Notes: generated by a model not told the origin, from the letters alone. A stretch of DNA of 64,000 nt from Catellatospora methionotrophica (GCF_011297335.1 NZ_JAAOTJ010000001.1:186001-250000), one strand, 5' to 3'; numbered from the stretch's first letter, positions 48,832 through 56,979 are shown. Translations and numbers: made by a program.

Positions 48832-48877
48832 GGAAGGGCACCTTCCACATCGGGAAACGATGGGAAGGTGCCCTTCC
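48832..48877. terminator. Very strong bidirectional hairpin
   Basis: A 15-bp perfect outer stem (48832-48846 with 48863-48877) and a 5-bp inner stem CATCG/CGATG separated by one bulged base, with loop GGAAA. Between convergent genes ending at 48828 and 48884. The GGAAGGGCACCTTCC arm resembles an abundant intergenic repeat I recall from Micromonospora relatives. Confidence 0.85.
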
Positions 48878-48883
48878 TTCGCC

Positions 48884-49891
48884 TCAGGACGTGTACGGGT
48901 TGGCGGTGTAGGTGCGGGAGAGGGCGCCGGGAATGGTGAAGTACTCCGCGGCGACCTTCGCGGGGTCGGTGGCGAGCTGGCCCCGGGCGGGCAGGTCGTT
49001 GCCGTCGTCCCAGCCCCAGGGGGCGTTGGCCGAGTTGGTGCTGCAGTCGTAGGTGCCCGCGCCGCAGTCGCCGGAGTCGTCACCGGCGAACGTGCCCGCG
49101 CTCGCGAACAGCGTGGTGTTGGCGCGCTGCGCCCACAGGCCGCCGGTCGCGAAGATGTCGATCAGCTGGTAGCGCACGTCACGGTCGTCGCCGCTGCTCG
49201 GCGTCTCGGCGACCGTCGACGGGTAGTACACGATCCCGTCACCGTTGATGTTGTACTGCGGGTACGCCTTCAGCCCGTGACCCTTGGCCTCCTGTGCTGT
49301 GACCGGGTGCGCGAAACCGTCGTGCGGCGAGGACTGCAGCTGCAGGGTGCCGTCGACGCCCTCCCGGCCGCTGGTCCAGGTGCTGCCGGACGGGGTGTAG
49401 GAGTAGAAGTCGGTGTGCGCGACCGTGACCGCGGCGCGCAGCAGGCCGTAGTCGGAGCCGTCGCGCTCGACGACCAGCAGCACGCCCTCGCCGTCGTTCT
49501 CGTGCTCGGTCTCGAAGAACGGGTGGTCGGTCCAGTCCCGCGGGTGAAAGAACAGGTACGTCAGGTACCAGTGGGTGCCGGTCTCCACGACGGAGTAGTA
49601 GGCGTGCGCGGCCAGGGACACCCCGGCCTGGCCGGTGCGGTCCCAGTTGTTGCGGCCGTTGAGGTCGCCGTCGAAGTCGACCTTCGTGATGTAGTCCGAC
49701 CTGCCGTTCAGCGCGTGGCTGCCGGTGGCGTCGACGTCCTGGTAGTGGATCGGCGCCCAGCGCAGCGCCAGCTGCGCCCGGGTCACCGCCGCACCCGCCG
49801 GAGCCGGCGCGGCCAGCCCGGCGGTCGTCAGCGCGGCGGTCAGCACGGCCACCACCAGGGATCGCCCGGTGACCCTGAACCTGTCGAGCAT
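48884..49891 (-). CDS. Secreted protein of unknown function
   Basis: 335 residues with a Sec signal peptide ending at PAGA (about residue 34). The mature part begins VTRAQLALRWAPIHYQDVD and includes NGRSDYITKVDFDGD, HAYYSVVETGTHWYLTYLFFHPRDW, FFETEHENDGEGVLLVVERDG and AHTDFYSY, a pattern reminiscent of secreted Vps62-like/necrosis-type beta-sandwich proteins (HW-YL-Y--FHPRDW, EHEND-EG), but I assign no function. A pair of Cys in GDCGAGTYDCS probably forms a disulfide. AGGGAGAG before ATG 49891 supports the start. An inverted repeat lies in its leader. Confidence 0.82.
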   Translation of the reverse strand: MLDRFRVTGRSLVVAVLTAALTTAGLAAPAPAGAAVTRAQLALRWAPIHYQDVDATGSHALNGRSDYITKVDFDGDLNGRNNWDRTGQAGVSLAAHAYYSVVETGTHWYLTYLFFHPRDWTDHPFFETEHENDGEGVLLVVERDGSDYGLLRAAVTVAHTDFYSYTPSGSTWTSGREGVDGTLQLQSSPHDGFAHPVTAQEAKGHGLKAYPQYNINGDGIVYYPSTVAETPSSGDDRDVRYQLIDIFATGGLWAQRANTTLFASAGTFAGDDSGDCGAGTYDCSTNSANAPWGWDDGNDLPARGQLATDPAKVAAEYFTIPGALSRTYTANPYTS

Positions 49892-49902
49892 GAGTGCTCT
49901 CC

Positions 49903-49930
49903 CTGCATCCGAATCGATAGATGGATGCAG
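49903..49930. repeat. Inverted repeat in the leader of the secreted-protein gene
   Basis: CTGCATCC (49903-49910) and GGATGCAG (49923-49930) separated by 12 bases, 12 bases before the ATG at 49891. Minus-strand TAACAT lies just upstream (about 49936-49931). It could be an operator or a leader hairpin. Confidence 0.45.
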
Positions 49931-50036
49931 ATGTTATGCGCCCAGGCGGTCCGCGCATATGGCCGCGCGGCGAATCGCCGGTGGACGGCGATCGAAGATC
50001 CCGCCGAGCCGCCACCGTCCCGATCGGACGGGCGCC

Positions 50037-51233
50037 TCAGGCGGCCTCGGTGGCTGCCCGAGCGGTGCCGTCCCCGGGCAGCCAGCGCACCGCGGCCAGC
50101 CCGACCAGCACGATCGGAACCGCGAACACCGCCGCCAGCGGCGCGATGCCCAGCCACAGCGAGCCGAGACCGAAGCAGCCGTACACGGCCAGCGCCCCCA
50201 GCTCCGCGCCGAAGCCCGACACCGACAGCACCGTCGCGCGCGTGTGCCCGCTCATCGTGTGCTGCAACCTGGCCTCGGTCAGCACCCGGGTCAGCTGCAG
50301 CAGTCCGAAGCAGACCGCGATCGGCACCAACCCTGCGACTCCCCCGTCCAGCGCACCGACCGCCAGCGCCAGACCCGCTCCGGTGATGGTCAGCCCGGTC
50401 GCCAGCGGTGTCGCCCGCCAGCGTTCGGCCAGCGCGCTGCCCAGCGCCATCGCCGCGATCAGTGCCGCGATGACCAGCGGCACCCCGGCGGTAGGCACGC
50501 CCAGGTCCCGGACCAGCAACGGCCCGTACTCGTCGAGGGCGCTCAGGCTCGGCACCGCCGCCGCGATCAGCACGGCCTGCCACACCCGCCGGTCGGCACG
50601 CACCTCCGCCAGCCCGTCACGGAGATTGCGCACGTAAGCCCGCGCACCTGGCGAGCCTGCCGGCCGCACGCGCGCCCGTTCCGGCAGGGCCAAGGCCGCT
50701 GCGGCGCTGCCCAGGCAGGCCAGCACGCTGCCCAGGGCGACCAGACCATAACCGCCCAGTTTGTACGCCGGGGCCGCCAGCGCGCTCGCGGCCAGCATCG
50801 ACACCATGGCCACCGTCGCCGCGCGCCCCGCGAGCGCGGTGTAGCGGTCCGTGGCGCCCTCGGCGGCCAGCTCGTCGTAGAGCAGCGCCTCCTTCGTCCC
50901 CGAACTGATCGCGCTGCGCACACCCCACAGCACGAACCCGATCGCGAACCCGGCGTACACCGGCCACAGGAACCACACCGCGAACCCGGCCGCCCGCGCC
51001 AGCGCCCCCGCGGCCAGCAGCCTGCGCCGCGAGTACGTGTCCGCCCACGCCCCCGACGGCACCTCCAGCGCGAACGCGACCGCGCTCCAGATGACGAACA
51101 GCGAAGTCACCTGCGCGGTCGACAGCCCCGAGTCGGCCATCAGCAGCGCGTACACCGGGAAGAACAGCACACCCTCGTCGCAGGCCCGCAGCGCCGCGTA
51201 GATCCGCCCGAGCCTGCGTACCGGCGGCGTCAC
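50037..51233 (-). CDS. MFS transporter, drug-exporter-like
   Basis: 398 residues with twelve predicted helices. The MFS motif between helices 2 and 3 is GAWADTYSRRRLLAAGA (G-x3-D-x2-G/S-R-R). Other segments: EGVLFFPVYALLMADSGLS in helix 1, SAISSGTKEALLYDELAAEG after helix 4, a motif of the DHA-like subgroup (GTKEALLYD). The ligand is unknown. The GTG start overlaps the stop of an eight-codon upstream frame, so translation may be regulated. Convergent genes do not follow; it ends 145 bases from the divergent secreted protein. Confidence 0.87.
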   Translation of the reverse strand: MTPPVRRLGRIYAALRACDEGVLFFPVYALLMADSGLSTAQVTSLFVIWSAVAFALEVPSGAWADTYSRRRLLAAGALARAAGFAVWFLWPVYAGFAIGFVLWGVRSAISSGTKEALLYDELAAEGATDRYTALAGRAATVAMVSMLAASALAAPAYKLGGYGLVALGSVLACLGSAAAALALPERARVRPAGSPGARAYVRNLRDGLAEVRADRRVWQAVLIAAAVPSLSALDEYGPLLVRDLGVPTAGVPLVIAALIAAMALGSALAERWRATPLATGLTITGAGLALAVGALDGGVAGLVPIAVCFGLLQLTRVLTEARLQHTMSGHTRATVLSVSGFGAELGALAVYGCFGLGSLWLGIAPLAAVFAVPIVLVGLAAVRWLPGDGTARAATEAA

Positions 51234-51268
51234 CGCCGTCCCCCGTCGATCACCATGGGTCCACCCTG
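51230..51268 (-). promoter_or_regulatory. Leader mini-frame overlapping the MFS start
   Basis: On the minus strand CAGGGT (51268-51263), 6 bases, ATG 51256, then eight codons (MVIDGGRR) and TGA 51232-51230 overlapping the MFS GTG 51233 as GTGA. The spacing fits a leaderless upstream peptide whose translation would be coupled to the exporter. Confidence 0.4.
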
Positions 51269-51347
51269 CCGGGCAGCCCTGCCATCGGCAATCCGGTTGC
51301 CCGGTCGGCGGCCCGCTGATGGACCGCCGACCGGGGCCACGCCGACG

Positions 51348-52007
51348 TCAGTTCGGCGCGATCACCGGCGGGGTCGGGCGGGCCAGGCAGGTCGGGACCG
51401 TCATGACGACCACCGGGCGCACCATGGTGGTACGCCCCTCCGCGCCGTCGTGGACGGCGTAGCCGATCACCAGCGTGTCGGCGGGCGGCAGGTACTGCGG
51501 CCGGATGACGACGAAGACGCCGTCCTCACGCAGCTGGTAGTCGATCGGCGTCGTGGCGTGCTCGGGTGTGCCGGGCAGCGGCAGCTCGTAATAGACGTCG
51601 ATCGTGGTCCCGCCCGTGCACTGCTCGGCAGGCGCGAAGCCCATCACGACGGTGCGGGCACCCGCACGCGCCAGGTCGGCGTTCAGCTTCGCGGGATCGG
51701 TCAGCTCGGCGGCGTCGAAACTCACCTCGATCGACCCGTCGGCGTTGGTGCCGACCGAGTACGCCTCAGCCGGTGCGGCCCAGGGCTCGGCCACCGCCAG
51801 CACCCCGGCCGCGCCGAGCACCGACGCGGCGGCCAGCGCCATCGCGAGCCTGCGGCGGCCGGGACGGACCGGCGAGGGCGGCGCGTCGGCCGTGGTCAGC
51901 ACCCGGTCGAGCATCGCGCGGGCGTACGGGTCGGACGGGTCGGGGGCGGCCGGGGCCGGGTCGGCGGCGCGGAGCCGGGCGAGGGCGGTGCTGCTGCGGT
52001 CGTTCAT
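51348..52007 (-). CDS. Single-span membrane protein paired with the ECF sigma factor
   Basis: 219 residues. A cytoplasmic N-terminus of about 50 residues (ALARLRAADPAPAAPDPSDPYARAMLDRVL), one membrane helix (about 52-72, RLAMALAAASVLGAAGVLAV) and an outer domain with YSVGTNADGSIEVSFDAAELTDPAKLNADLARAGA and a Cys pair. The plan matches CU044_5270-type or anti-sigma-like partners found downstream of ECF sigma genes, without the zinc HxxxCxxC motif of ZAS anti-sigma factors. The ATG overlaps the sigma-factor stop (ATGA). It probably controls the sigma factor or senses an outside signal. Confidence 0.8.
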   Translation of the reverse strand: MNDRSSTALARLRAADPAPAAPDPSDPYARAMLDRVLTTADAPPSPVRPGRRRLAMALAAASVLGAAGVLAVAEPWAAPAEAYSVGTNADGSIEVSFDAAELTDPAKLNADLARAGARTVVMGFAPAEQCTGGTTIDVYYELPLPGTPEHATTPIDYQLREDGVFVVIRPQYLPPADTLVIGYAVHDGAEGRTTMVRPVVVMTVPTCLARPTPPVIAPN

Positions 52008-52573
52008 GAACGGGTCCCTTCAGCGACGATGGACGGCATGGGCGGGCGGGATGTCGCCGGGGCGCCGGACTCCTCGGTGGCCAGCAGCCGGGCCGCGAAC
52101 CGGCGCCGGGCCCGGTGCAGCCGCACCTTGACCGCGACCCGGCTGCAGCCGAGCACGATCGCCATCTCGGCCACGTCGAGCGCCTCCCACTCGGCCAGGC
52201 GCAGAACCTCCTGGTCGGCAGGCGACAGCCCAGCCAGCACGGCGCGCACCCGCAGGTGCTCACCGACCTGACCGGCGTGGTCGTCCACGACGGCCTCGGC
52301 CGTGACGGCCGCCTTCGCGGACAGCCGCTCCCGGCGGGCACGGGCCCGCAGCTCGTTGGCGATCAGGTGCCGTGCGGTGGCGTACAGCCAGGCCCGGGGG
52401 TGTTCGGCGGGCAGCTGCGAGAAGCGGCGCCAGGCGACGAGGAACGTGCCGGACACGATGTCTCCGGCCGCGTCGGGGCCCACCCGACGGGTGGCGAAAC
52501 GCGTCAGCTCCGCGTAATGGGCGTCGAACAGCTCCTTGAAGCGCCCTGCTGCGGCCGCGTTGTCTTGTTCCAT
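52004..52573 (-). CDS. ECF RNA polymerase sigma factor
   Basis: 189 residues. Region 2: FKELFDAHYAELTRFATRRVGPDAAGDIVSGTFLVAWRRFSQLP, with the DIVSGTFLVAWRR core-binding/-10 segment; region 4: LAGLSPADQEVLRLAEWEALDVAEMAIVLGCSRVAVKVRLHRARRRF, a standard HTH (VAEMAIVLGCSRVAVKVRLH). There is no extra C-terminal SnoaL domain. It is followed by its putative membrane partner. The upstream minus strand has GGTAACC about 30 bases before the ATG, which could be the -35 of an autoregulated ECF promoter, but I see no clear -10. Confidence 0.93.
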   Translation of the reverse strand: MEQDNAAAAGRFKELFDAHYAELTRFATRRVGPDAAGDIVSGTFLVAWRRFSQLPAEHPRAWLYATARHLIANELRARARRERLSAKAAVTAEAVVDDHAGQVGEHLRVRAVLAGLSPADQEVLRLAEWEALDVAEMAIVLGCSRVAVKVRLHRARRRFAARLLATEESGAPATSRPPMPSIVAEGTRS

Positions 52574-52636
52574 ACCCGGTGATGTCCGCCTGCCGTGCTC
52601 TGGTTACCGGTCGCCGCGGATCTTCTCGTGGCCCGG

Positions 52637-53245
52637 TCAGTCCGCCTGGTCGGCCAGGCTGAGCCGCCAGGCGTCGACCAGCGGCGCGAACCGCTCGGCG
52701 GCGTCGAACAGGGCGTCCGGGCCGAGGCGGTGCGCGTCGAGGTGGGACAGCATCTCCATGCCGAGGTACAGCGCGACCGCGGCCGTGGCGACCTCGCGTA
52801 CCGGGATCAGCTCGGCCAGTGGCGTGCCCGCGAGCAGGCGCTCGATGATCCCGGCGGCGAAGTCCTGCCATACCGCCGTCTGGACCTTGACCTGCTCGGC
52901 CAGCTTGGCGTTGGCGTTCGCCGCGGCGACCAGCTCCTGGACCGCGGCGATGTGACCGGCCGCGCCGTCCTCGTCGTAGAGGCGGCGCAGCCGGGCGAGG
53001 GTGTCGGCGGCGGTGGCGACGCCGTCGAGTTCGGCCCGGTAGCGGGCGAGCCGGGCCTCGCTGGTGAACTGCGACGTGGCGACGAACAGGTCGTCGAGGT
53101 CGGTGAAGTGGTAGTAGATGACGCCGGGCGCGAACCCGCCGGTCTTGGCGATGGCGCGGGCGGTGCAGCGGCCGTAGCCCTCGTCGGCGAGGGTCCGGGC
53201 GGCCGCGTGCAGCACCCGCGCCCGGGTGTCGGCGCGTGGCGGCAT
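52637..53245 (-). CDS. TetR regulator of the carotenoid-type operon
   Basis: 202 residues. HTH: ADTRARVLHAAARTLADEG and CTARAIAKTGGFAPGVIYYHF (recognition helix ending IYYHF), followed by a helical ligand domain (about 55-195) with YDEDGAAGHIAAVQELV and a C-terminal TetR_C segment. The ATG overlaps the desaturase stop by one base (TGATG), so it is the third gene of the operon and should report on it. The tandem GAAC-N4-GTTC sites over the operon promoter (55640-55664) are its probable operators, giving negative autoregulation. Confidence 0.9.
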   Translation of the reverse strand: MPPRADTRARVLHAAARTLADEGYGRCTARAIAKTGGFAPGVIYYHFTDLDDLFVATSQFTSEARLARYRAELDGVATAADTLARLRRLYDEDGAAGHIAAVQELVAAANANAKLAEQVKVQTAVWQDFAAGIIERLLAGTPLAELIPVREVATAAVALYLGMEMLSHLDAHRLGPDALFDAAERFAPLVDAWRLSLADQAD

Positions 53246-54048
53246 CAGATGACCCGGACCGGGCGCACGCCCGCCGCGGACAGGTGCGGGTCGAGGCGGC
53301 GGGCCAGCTCCGGCAGGCGGTGGCTGGGGATCTGCGGGTACAGGTGATGCTCCAGGTGGTAGGTCAGTTCGAGGAAGATCGCGGGGATGACCCTCCCGCG
53401 CAGCGTACGCGTCTGCGTGAGCGGCTCGTCGCCGTAGTCGTGGTGCGGCAGGTACACGGTCAGCAACGGGTACACCCAGCTGCCCACGATCGCCATCACC
53501 GCGTACGCCAGCAGCGCCGGGGTCACCGGCCACAGCAGCACGCCGCCGACCAGCGCGGAGACGGGCATCGCCACCTCGGCCAGCAGCCAGGTCCGCAGCC
53601 CCCGGTCGCCGCGGGCCCGCCGCCACGACCACCACCACAACCGGACCAGGAACACCGGCCCGTAGCAGACGGCCCCGAACAGCGACAGGTTCGCCGGGTA
53701 GCCCTCCGGGTCGTCGTCGCTGGGGAACAGCCGGTGGTGCTGCAGGTGCGTGGACCGGTACGCGTGGCCGCTCTCCAGCAGCACGAGCCCGGTGAAGAAC
53801 AGCGCCCACTCGGTCTGCCGGGGCGTCAGCCCCAGCGCCCGGTGCACCACGTCGTGGGTCACCGTCACCACGGACACGAACACCCCGAACACCACCAGCG
53901 GCGTCAGCCACCACCAGCCGGCCCACGCCACCAGCACGAAGACACCGATCATCGCGTACGGCCGGACCAGCGCGACCCGGGTGCGCCACGGCGACACGGC
54001 CAGCAGATCCGTGCCGACCTCGTTCAGGCTGGGCAGTTTCCGGCTCAC
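53245..54048 (-). CDS. Membrane di-iron oxygenase: CrtW-like ketolase/hydroxylase or fatty-acid desaturase
   Basis: 267 residues with four hydrophobic helices. Three His boxes: HDVVH (about 66), HLQHH (about 99) and HLEHH (about 232, in TYHLEHHLYPQIP), the arrangement shared by acyl-lipid desaturases and beta-carotene ketolases (CrtW). The final box followed by LYP is common to both. Its place directly after a CrtI-family oxidase suggests modification of a carotenoid, but a lipid desaturase with a flavin partner remains possible. GTG 54048 overlaps the upstream stop by four bases (GTGA). Confidence 0.87.
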   Translation of the reverse strand: MSRKLPSLNEVGTDLLAVSPWRTRVALVRPYAMIGVFVLVAWAGWWWLTPLVVFGVFVSVVTVTHDVVHRALGLTPRQTEWALFFTGLVLLESGHAYRSTHLQHHRLFPSDDDPEGYPANLSLFGAVCYGPVFLVRLWWWSWRRARGDRGLRTWLLAEVAMPVSALVGGVLLWPVTPALLAYAVMAIVGSWVYPLLTVYLPHHDYGDEPLTQTRTLRGRVIPAIFLELTYHLEHHLYPQIPSHRLPELARRLDPHLSAAGVRPVRVI

Positions 54049-55658
54049 GACCGCACCCCCGTCGGCGCGTGCCGCAGCACGTCCTGCGCGACCAGACGGC
54101 TGCCCAGCACGCACGCCACCGTGCCCAGCCCCGGCCACGTCGTGTCGCCGACCTGCCAGAACCCGGGCAGCCCGGTGCGGTGCGGCACCGCGAACTGGTT
54201 GGAGTTGCGCAGCGTCTGCCGCACCCCGCCGACCGCACCCTGCGGCCGCCACGTGAACCGCTCGTAACTGCGCGGCGTGCCGACCTGCCAGACCACGGCC
54301 TGCTCGCCCAGCCTCGGGTACACCCGGCGGGTGTGCTCGACCAGCCTCTGCCCGATCTCCCGCTTGCGCACCGCGTACTCCGCCTCGGACAGCCCCTGCC
54401 ACCCCGCCAGCTCGGTATGCGTGGAGATCATGACGGCGCGGTGGCCGGGCGGCGCGCTGATCTCGTCACCGGGCGAGGACACCGACACGAACATGTTGTT
54501 GCCCTCCCCCAGCGGCCGCCGGTAGTCCTGCATCAGCTGGTGGTGCGTGAACTCCTGCCCCGCCACCTCGTGCTCGGGCACGCCGAGGAACACCACGACC
54601 GCCCCGCCCAGGTCGGGCTCGTCGCGTACGAGGTAGCGCCGCAGCCCCGCCGCGACCGGCGTGCCCGCCGCCACCTCTGCCGTGACCGGCGCGGGCAGCG
54701 CACTGACCACGGCATCGGCGTCGACGCTGCCGCGCGCGGTGTGCACGGTGAACCCTGGGTCACCGTGTCTACGCCGTCCTAGGAGGCTGTCCTGCCGATC
54801 CGTGACGCGCTGTACACGACAGCCGGTGCGCAGGTCCCCGCCGAGGGCCCGGTAGTGGGTGACCAGGGCCCGCCAGAACCCGTGCATGCCGCCCCGGTGG
54901 CGGGTCAGGCCAGCACCGCGAATGGTCACCCCGAGCGCGGCGTTGATCAGCGGTGCCCGGTCGACGGTGCTGTGCACGGTGTCCTCGACCAGCATGCCGA
55001 GCAGCGACACCAGGGAGTCCTGGCCGCGCAGTCCGTGTGCGCGCAGCGCGTCGCCCATGGTCCGGCCGAGGTGGCGGACCAGCGGCAGGTTCCGCAGCCC
55101 GACCGCGCGCAGGTCGTGCAGCGCGTCGGCCGGGGTGCGCACCGGCAGCCGGATGCCGGACCTGCTGGCCGCCCAGAACACCTCGGCGAGCAGGTCCAGT
55201 TCCGCCCAGAAGCGCCGGTGGGCCCGGCTGTCGCCGAGGGTGCGCAGCCGCTCGGCGTGCCATCGCGACTGCTCGCGGTGCAGGGTGACGACCCGGTCGG
55301 GCAGCCAGGCGACGTATCCGGGCAGCTGCTCGGCGTCCAGCGCGGGTGCGCCGGTGCTGGCCAGCAGTTCGTCGCCGACACCGCCGGGCGCGAAGTCGAC
55401 CAGGGTCGTCGCCCCGACGTCGAAGGAGAAGCCCCGGTGCCGGAAGTAGCCGGCGCAGCCACCGGCGTGCCCGTGCGCCTCGAAGACGACCGTGGACAGC
55501 CCGGCCGCCTGCAGCCGCAGCGCGGTGGCGAGCCCGGCGAGCCCGCCGCCGAGCACCGCGACGTCGCAGCGTCCGGGCAGGTCACGGGTTCGGGTGAGGG
55601 TCGGCGTCCGGGAGATGCCCACGGGCGCAACATGATTCTGAACATCCGTTCTGAACAC
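54045..55658 (-). CDS. CrtI/CrtISO/CrtO-family FAD oxidoreductase
   Basis: 537 residues. Rossmann motif CDVAVLGGGLAGLATALRLQAAG (about 32-54) with EAHGHAGGCAGYFRHRGFSFDVGATTLVDF, the substrate-channel start of phytoene-desaturase-like enzymes. The C-terminal FAD motif is LPGFWQVGDTTWPGLGTVACVLGSRLVAQDVL (G-D-x-x-x-P-G-x-G-x-x-x-x-x-x-S-G). In this family are CrtI, prolycopene isomerase, CrtO ketolase and retinol saturase; the enzyme class cannot be fixed by eye. GTG 55658 follows TAATTT by 6 bases. First gene of a three-gene operon with the CrtW/desaturase-like enzyme and TetR. No crtE/crtB is nearby, so a precursor must come from elsewhere. Confidence 0.9.
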   Translation of the reverse strand: MFRTDVQNHVAPVGISRTPTLTRTRDLPGRCDVAVLGGGLAGLATALRLQAAGLSTVVFEAHGHAGGCAGYFRHRGFSFDVGATTLVDFAPGGVGDELLASTGAPALDAEQLPGYVAWLPDRVVTLHREQSRWHAERLRTLGDSRAHRRFWAELDLLAEVFWAASRSGIRLPVRTPADALHDLRAVGLRNLPLVRHLGRTMGDALRAHGLRGQDSLVSLLGMLVEDTVHSTVDRAPLINAALGVTIRGAGLTRHRGGMHGFWRALVTHYRALGGDLRTGCRVQRVTDRQDSLLGRRRHGDPGFTVHTARGSVDADAVVSALPAPVTAEVAAGTPVAAGLRRYLVRDEPDLGGAVVVFLGVPEHEVAGQEFTHHQLMQDYRRPLGEGNNMFVSVSSPGDEISAPPGHRAVMISTHTELAGWQGLSEAEYAVRKREIGQRLVEHTRRVYPRLGEQAVVWQVGTPRSYERFTWRPQGAVGGVRQTLRNSNQFAVPHRTGLPGFWQVGDTTWPGLGTVACVLGSRLVAQDVLRHAPTGVRS

Positions 55659-55693
55659 ATGTTCAAATTAGAGCGCTTCTCAGGTCGCGTCAA
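55639..55693 (-). promoter_or_regulatory. Promoter and tandem operators of the carotenoid-type operon
   Basis: Minus strand: TTGACG (55693-55688), exactly 17 bp, TAATTT (55670-55665), 6 bases, GTG 55658. Two GAAC-N4-GTTC sites, 55640-55651 and 55653-55664, the second inside a perfect TGAACA-CA-TGTTCA palindrome (55652-55665), cover the transcript start and first codons, the ideal repressor position. Confidence 0.8.
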
Positions 55694-55853
55694 TGCCGCG
55701 TTTCGATGTCAGCCCCGACCAGCGACTCTGCGGCGTACGCCCAGATCTTCAGGTGGTTTTCGCGTGCCTGCCAGCAAGCTTCCTGGGTCGGCGGTTAGGG
55801 TCGCGCCGATCACAGCAGCGTGGCGGGTCCGGCCGGGGACCCCGACGCGGCTC

Positions 55854-55859
55854 TATGAT
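55854..55859 (+). promoter_or_regulatory. -10 box of the DUF3817 gene
   Basis: TATGAT, 34 bases before ATG 55894, with GGAGAG just before the start. It is one of the best -10 matches in the window. Confidence 0.5.
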
Positions 55860-55893
55860 CAGCCCCGTCGACGTCGACCACCTGGAGAGATAC

Positions 55894-56229
55894 ATGTCGA
55901 GCACCGCAGGCCGCTGGTTCCGCTACGCCGCCATCGCCGAGACGATCTCGTGGGCCGGGCTGCTCGTCGGCATGTTCTTCAAGTACATCGTGGTCAAGAA
56001 CGACATCGGCGTGTTCGTCTTCGGCCGCGTACACGGCGCGATGTTCGTCTTCTACCTGGTGACGCTGCTGTGGACCGCCCGCGTGCACCGCTGGAGCTTC
56101 GCCCGCCTGCTCGTCGGCGGCGCAGCGTCCATCCCCCCGTTCCTCGGCCTCCTCTTCGAACGCTGGGTCGCCAAGCGCACCCCGGACACCACCCCGGCCG
56201 ACGAACCCGCCATCGCCGCCGCCCACTGA
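55894..56229 (+). CDS. DUF3817 membrane protein
   Basis: 111 residues with three hydrophobic helices. The family start RWFRYAAIAETISWAGLLVGMFFKY, followed by HGAMFVFYLVTLLW and GAASIPPFLGLLFERWV, is characteristic of DUF3817: a small integral membrane family of unknown role, widespread in actinobacteria, with the invariant E-HG pattern. GGAGAG 7 bases before ATG 55894 and TATGAT upstream support the start; ATG 55855 in frame lies within the promoter. A strong terminator follows. Confidence 0.87.
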   Translation: MSSTAGRWFRYAAIAETISWAGLLVGMFFKYIVVKNDIGVFVFGRVHGAMFVFYLVTLLWTARVHRWSFARLLVGGAASIPPFLGLLFERWVAKRTPDTTPADEPAIAAAH

Positions 56230-56264
56230 CGCCGCCCCTGCCGCCCCTGCCCCCTATGCCCCCT

Positions 56265-56293
56265 ATGCCGCAACTCTTAAAGAGTTGCGGCAT
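56265..56293. terminator. Bidirectional terminator after DUF3817
   Basis: ATGCCGCAACTCTT / AAGAGTTGCGGCAT, perfect 14-bp arms with a 1-base centre, between convergent genes ending at 56229 and 56332. A smaller hairpin CGGCC-TTGA-GGCCG (56299-56312) follows. Upstream 56232-56264 contains short C-rich tandem repeats. Confidence 0.85.
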
Positions 56294-56331
56294 CAGTCCG
56301 GCCTTGAGGCCGCGACTCCTTAAGGGTTGAC

Positions 56332-56979
56332 CTACTCCAGGACGTCTGCGCCCGCTGGGGCGCGGCGGTTCATGAAGATGCCGAACGGGACCGCCAGGAG
56401 CCAGATCGCTACCGCCAGTGGGGTGCTGACGAACGCCGCCGGGATCGAGACCAGGAACGCCGCCACCGGCGCCAGCGACATGATCGACCCCCAGCGCATC
56501 ACCTGCGGGGTCACCTTCACGCGCAGCAGGCCCGTCTTCCAGGCGTACCGCAGCAGGACCACTTCGAGGGCGCTGACGATCGCGCCGGTGACGGCGTACG
56601 CGATCACGGCGAGAGGGTTGTCGAAGTAGTCGCCGAGCAGCGCGGTCGGGAACGGCATGAACGCGATGAAGGCCAGGTAGACGAGGTTGCGCGAGATCAG
56701 GCCGTAGTCGATGCCGCGCAGCACGCTGAACATCTGGTGGTGGGCCACCCAGTACCGGCCGATCAGCGCGAACGACAGGAAGAAGCCGACGAACTCCGGG
56801 ATCAGGTCCTCCAGCCGGTCCAGCAGCTCCCGGGTGTCCCCGGTGTGGACCATGTGCGGCACGGCGACCTCGACGATGAGCAGCGTCATCGCGATGGAGA
56901 ACAGGCCGTCGCTGAACCCGGTCACCCGCCCGAACTCCACGGTCTCGCGTGCCCAGACACGCGCGGAGCCCTTGACCAC
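56332..56979 (-). CDS. TMEM175-family (DUF1211) potassium channel
   Basis: 215 residues, six hydrophobic helices. The pore signature F-S-D-G appears in RVTGFSDGLFSIAMTLLIVEV (about 18-38). Bacterial TMEM175 is a tetrameric K+ channel; length and helix count match the one-repeat bacterial form. The gating residues of helix 1 (Ile/Leu) are intact. GTG 56979 follows TAAAGT by 6 bases, a leaderless start. Convergent with DUF3817. Confidence 0.9.
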   Translation of the reverse strand: MVKGSARVWARETVEFGRVTGFSDGLFSIAMTLLIVEVAVPHMVHTGDTRELLDRLEDLIPEFVGFFLSFALIGRYWVAHHQMFSVLRGIDYGLISRNLVYLAFIAFMPFPTALLGDYFDNPLAVIAYAVTGAIVSALEVVLLRYAWKTGLLRVKVTPQVMRWGSIMSLAPVAAFLVSIPAAFVSTPLAVAIWLLAVPFGIFMNRRAPAGADVLE

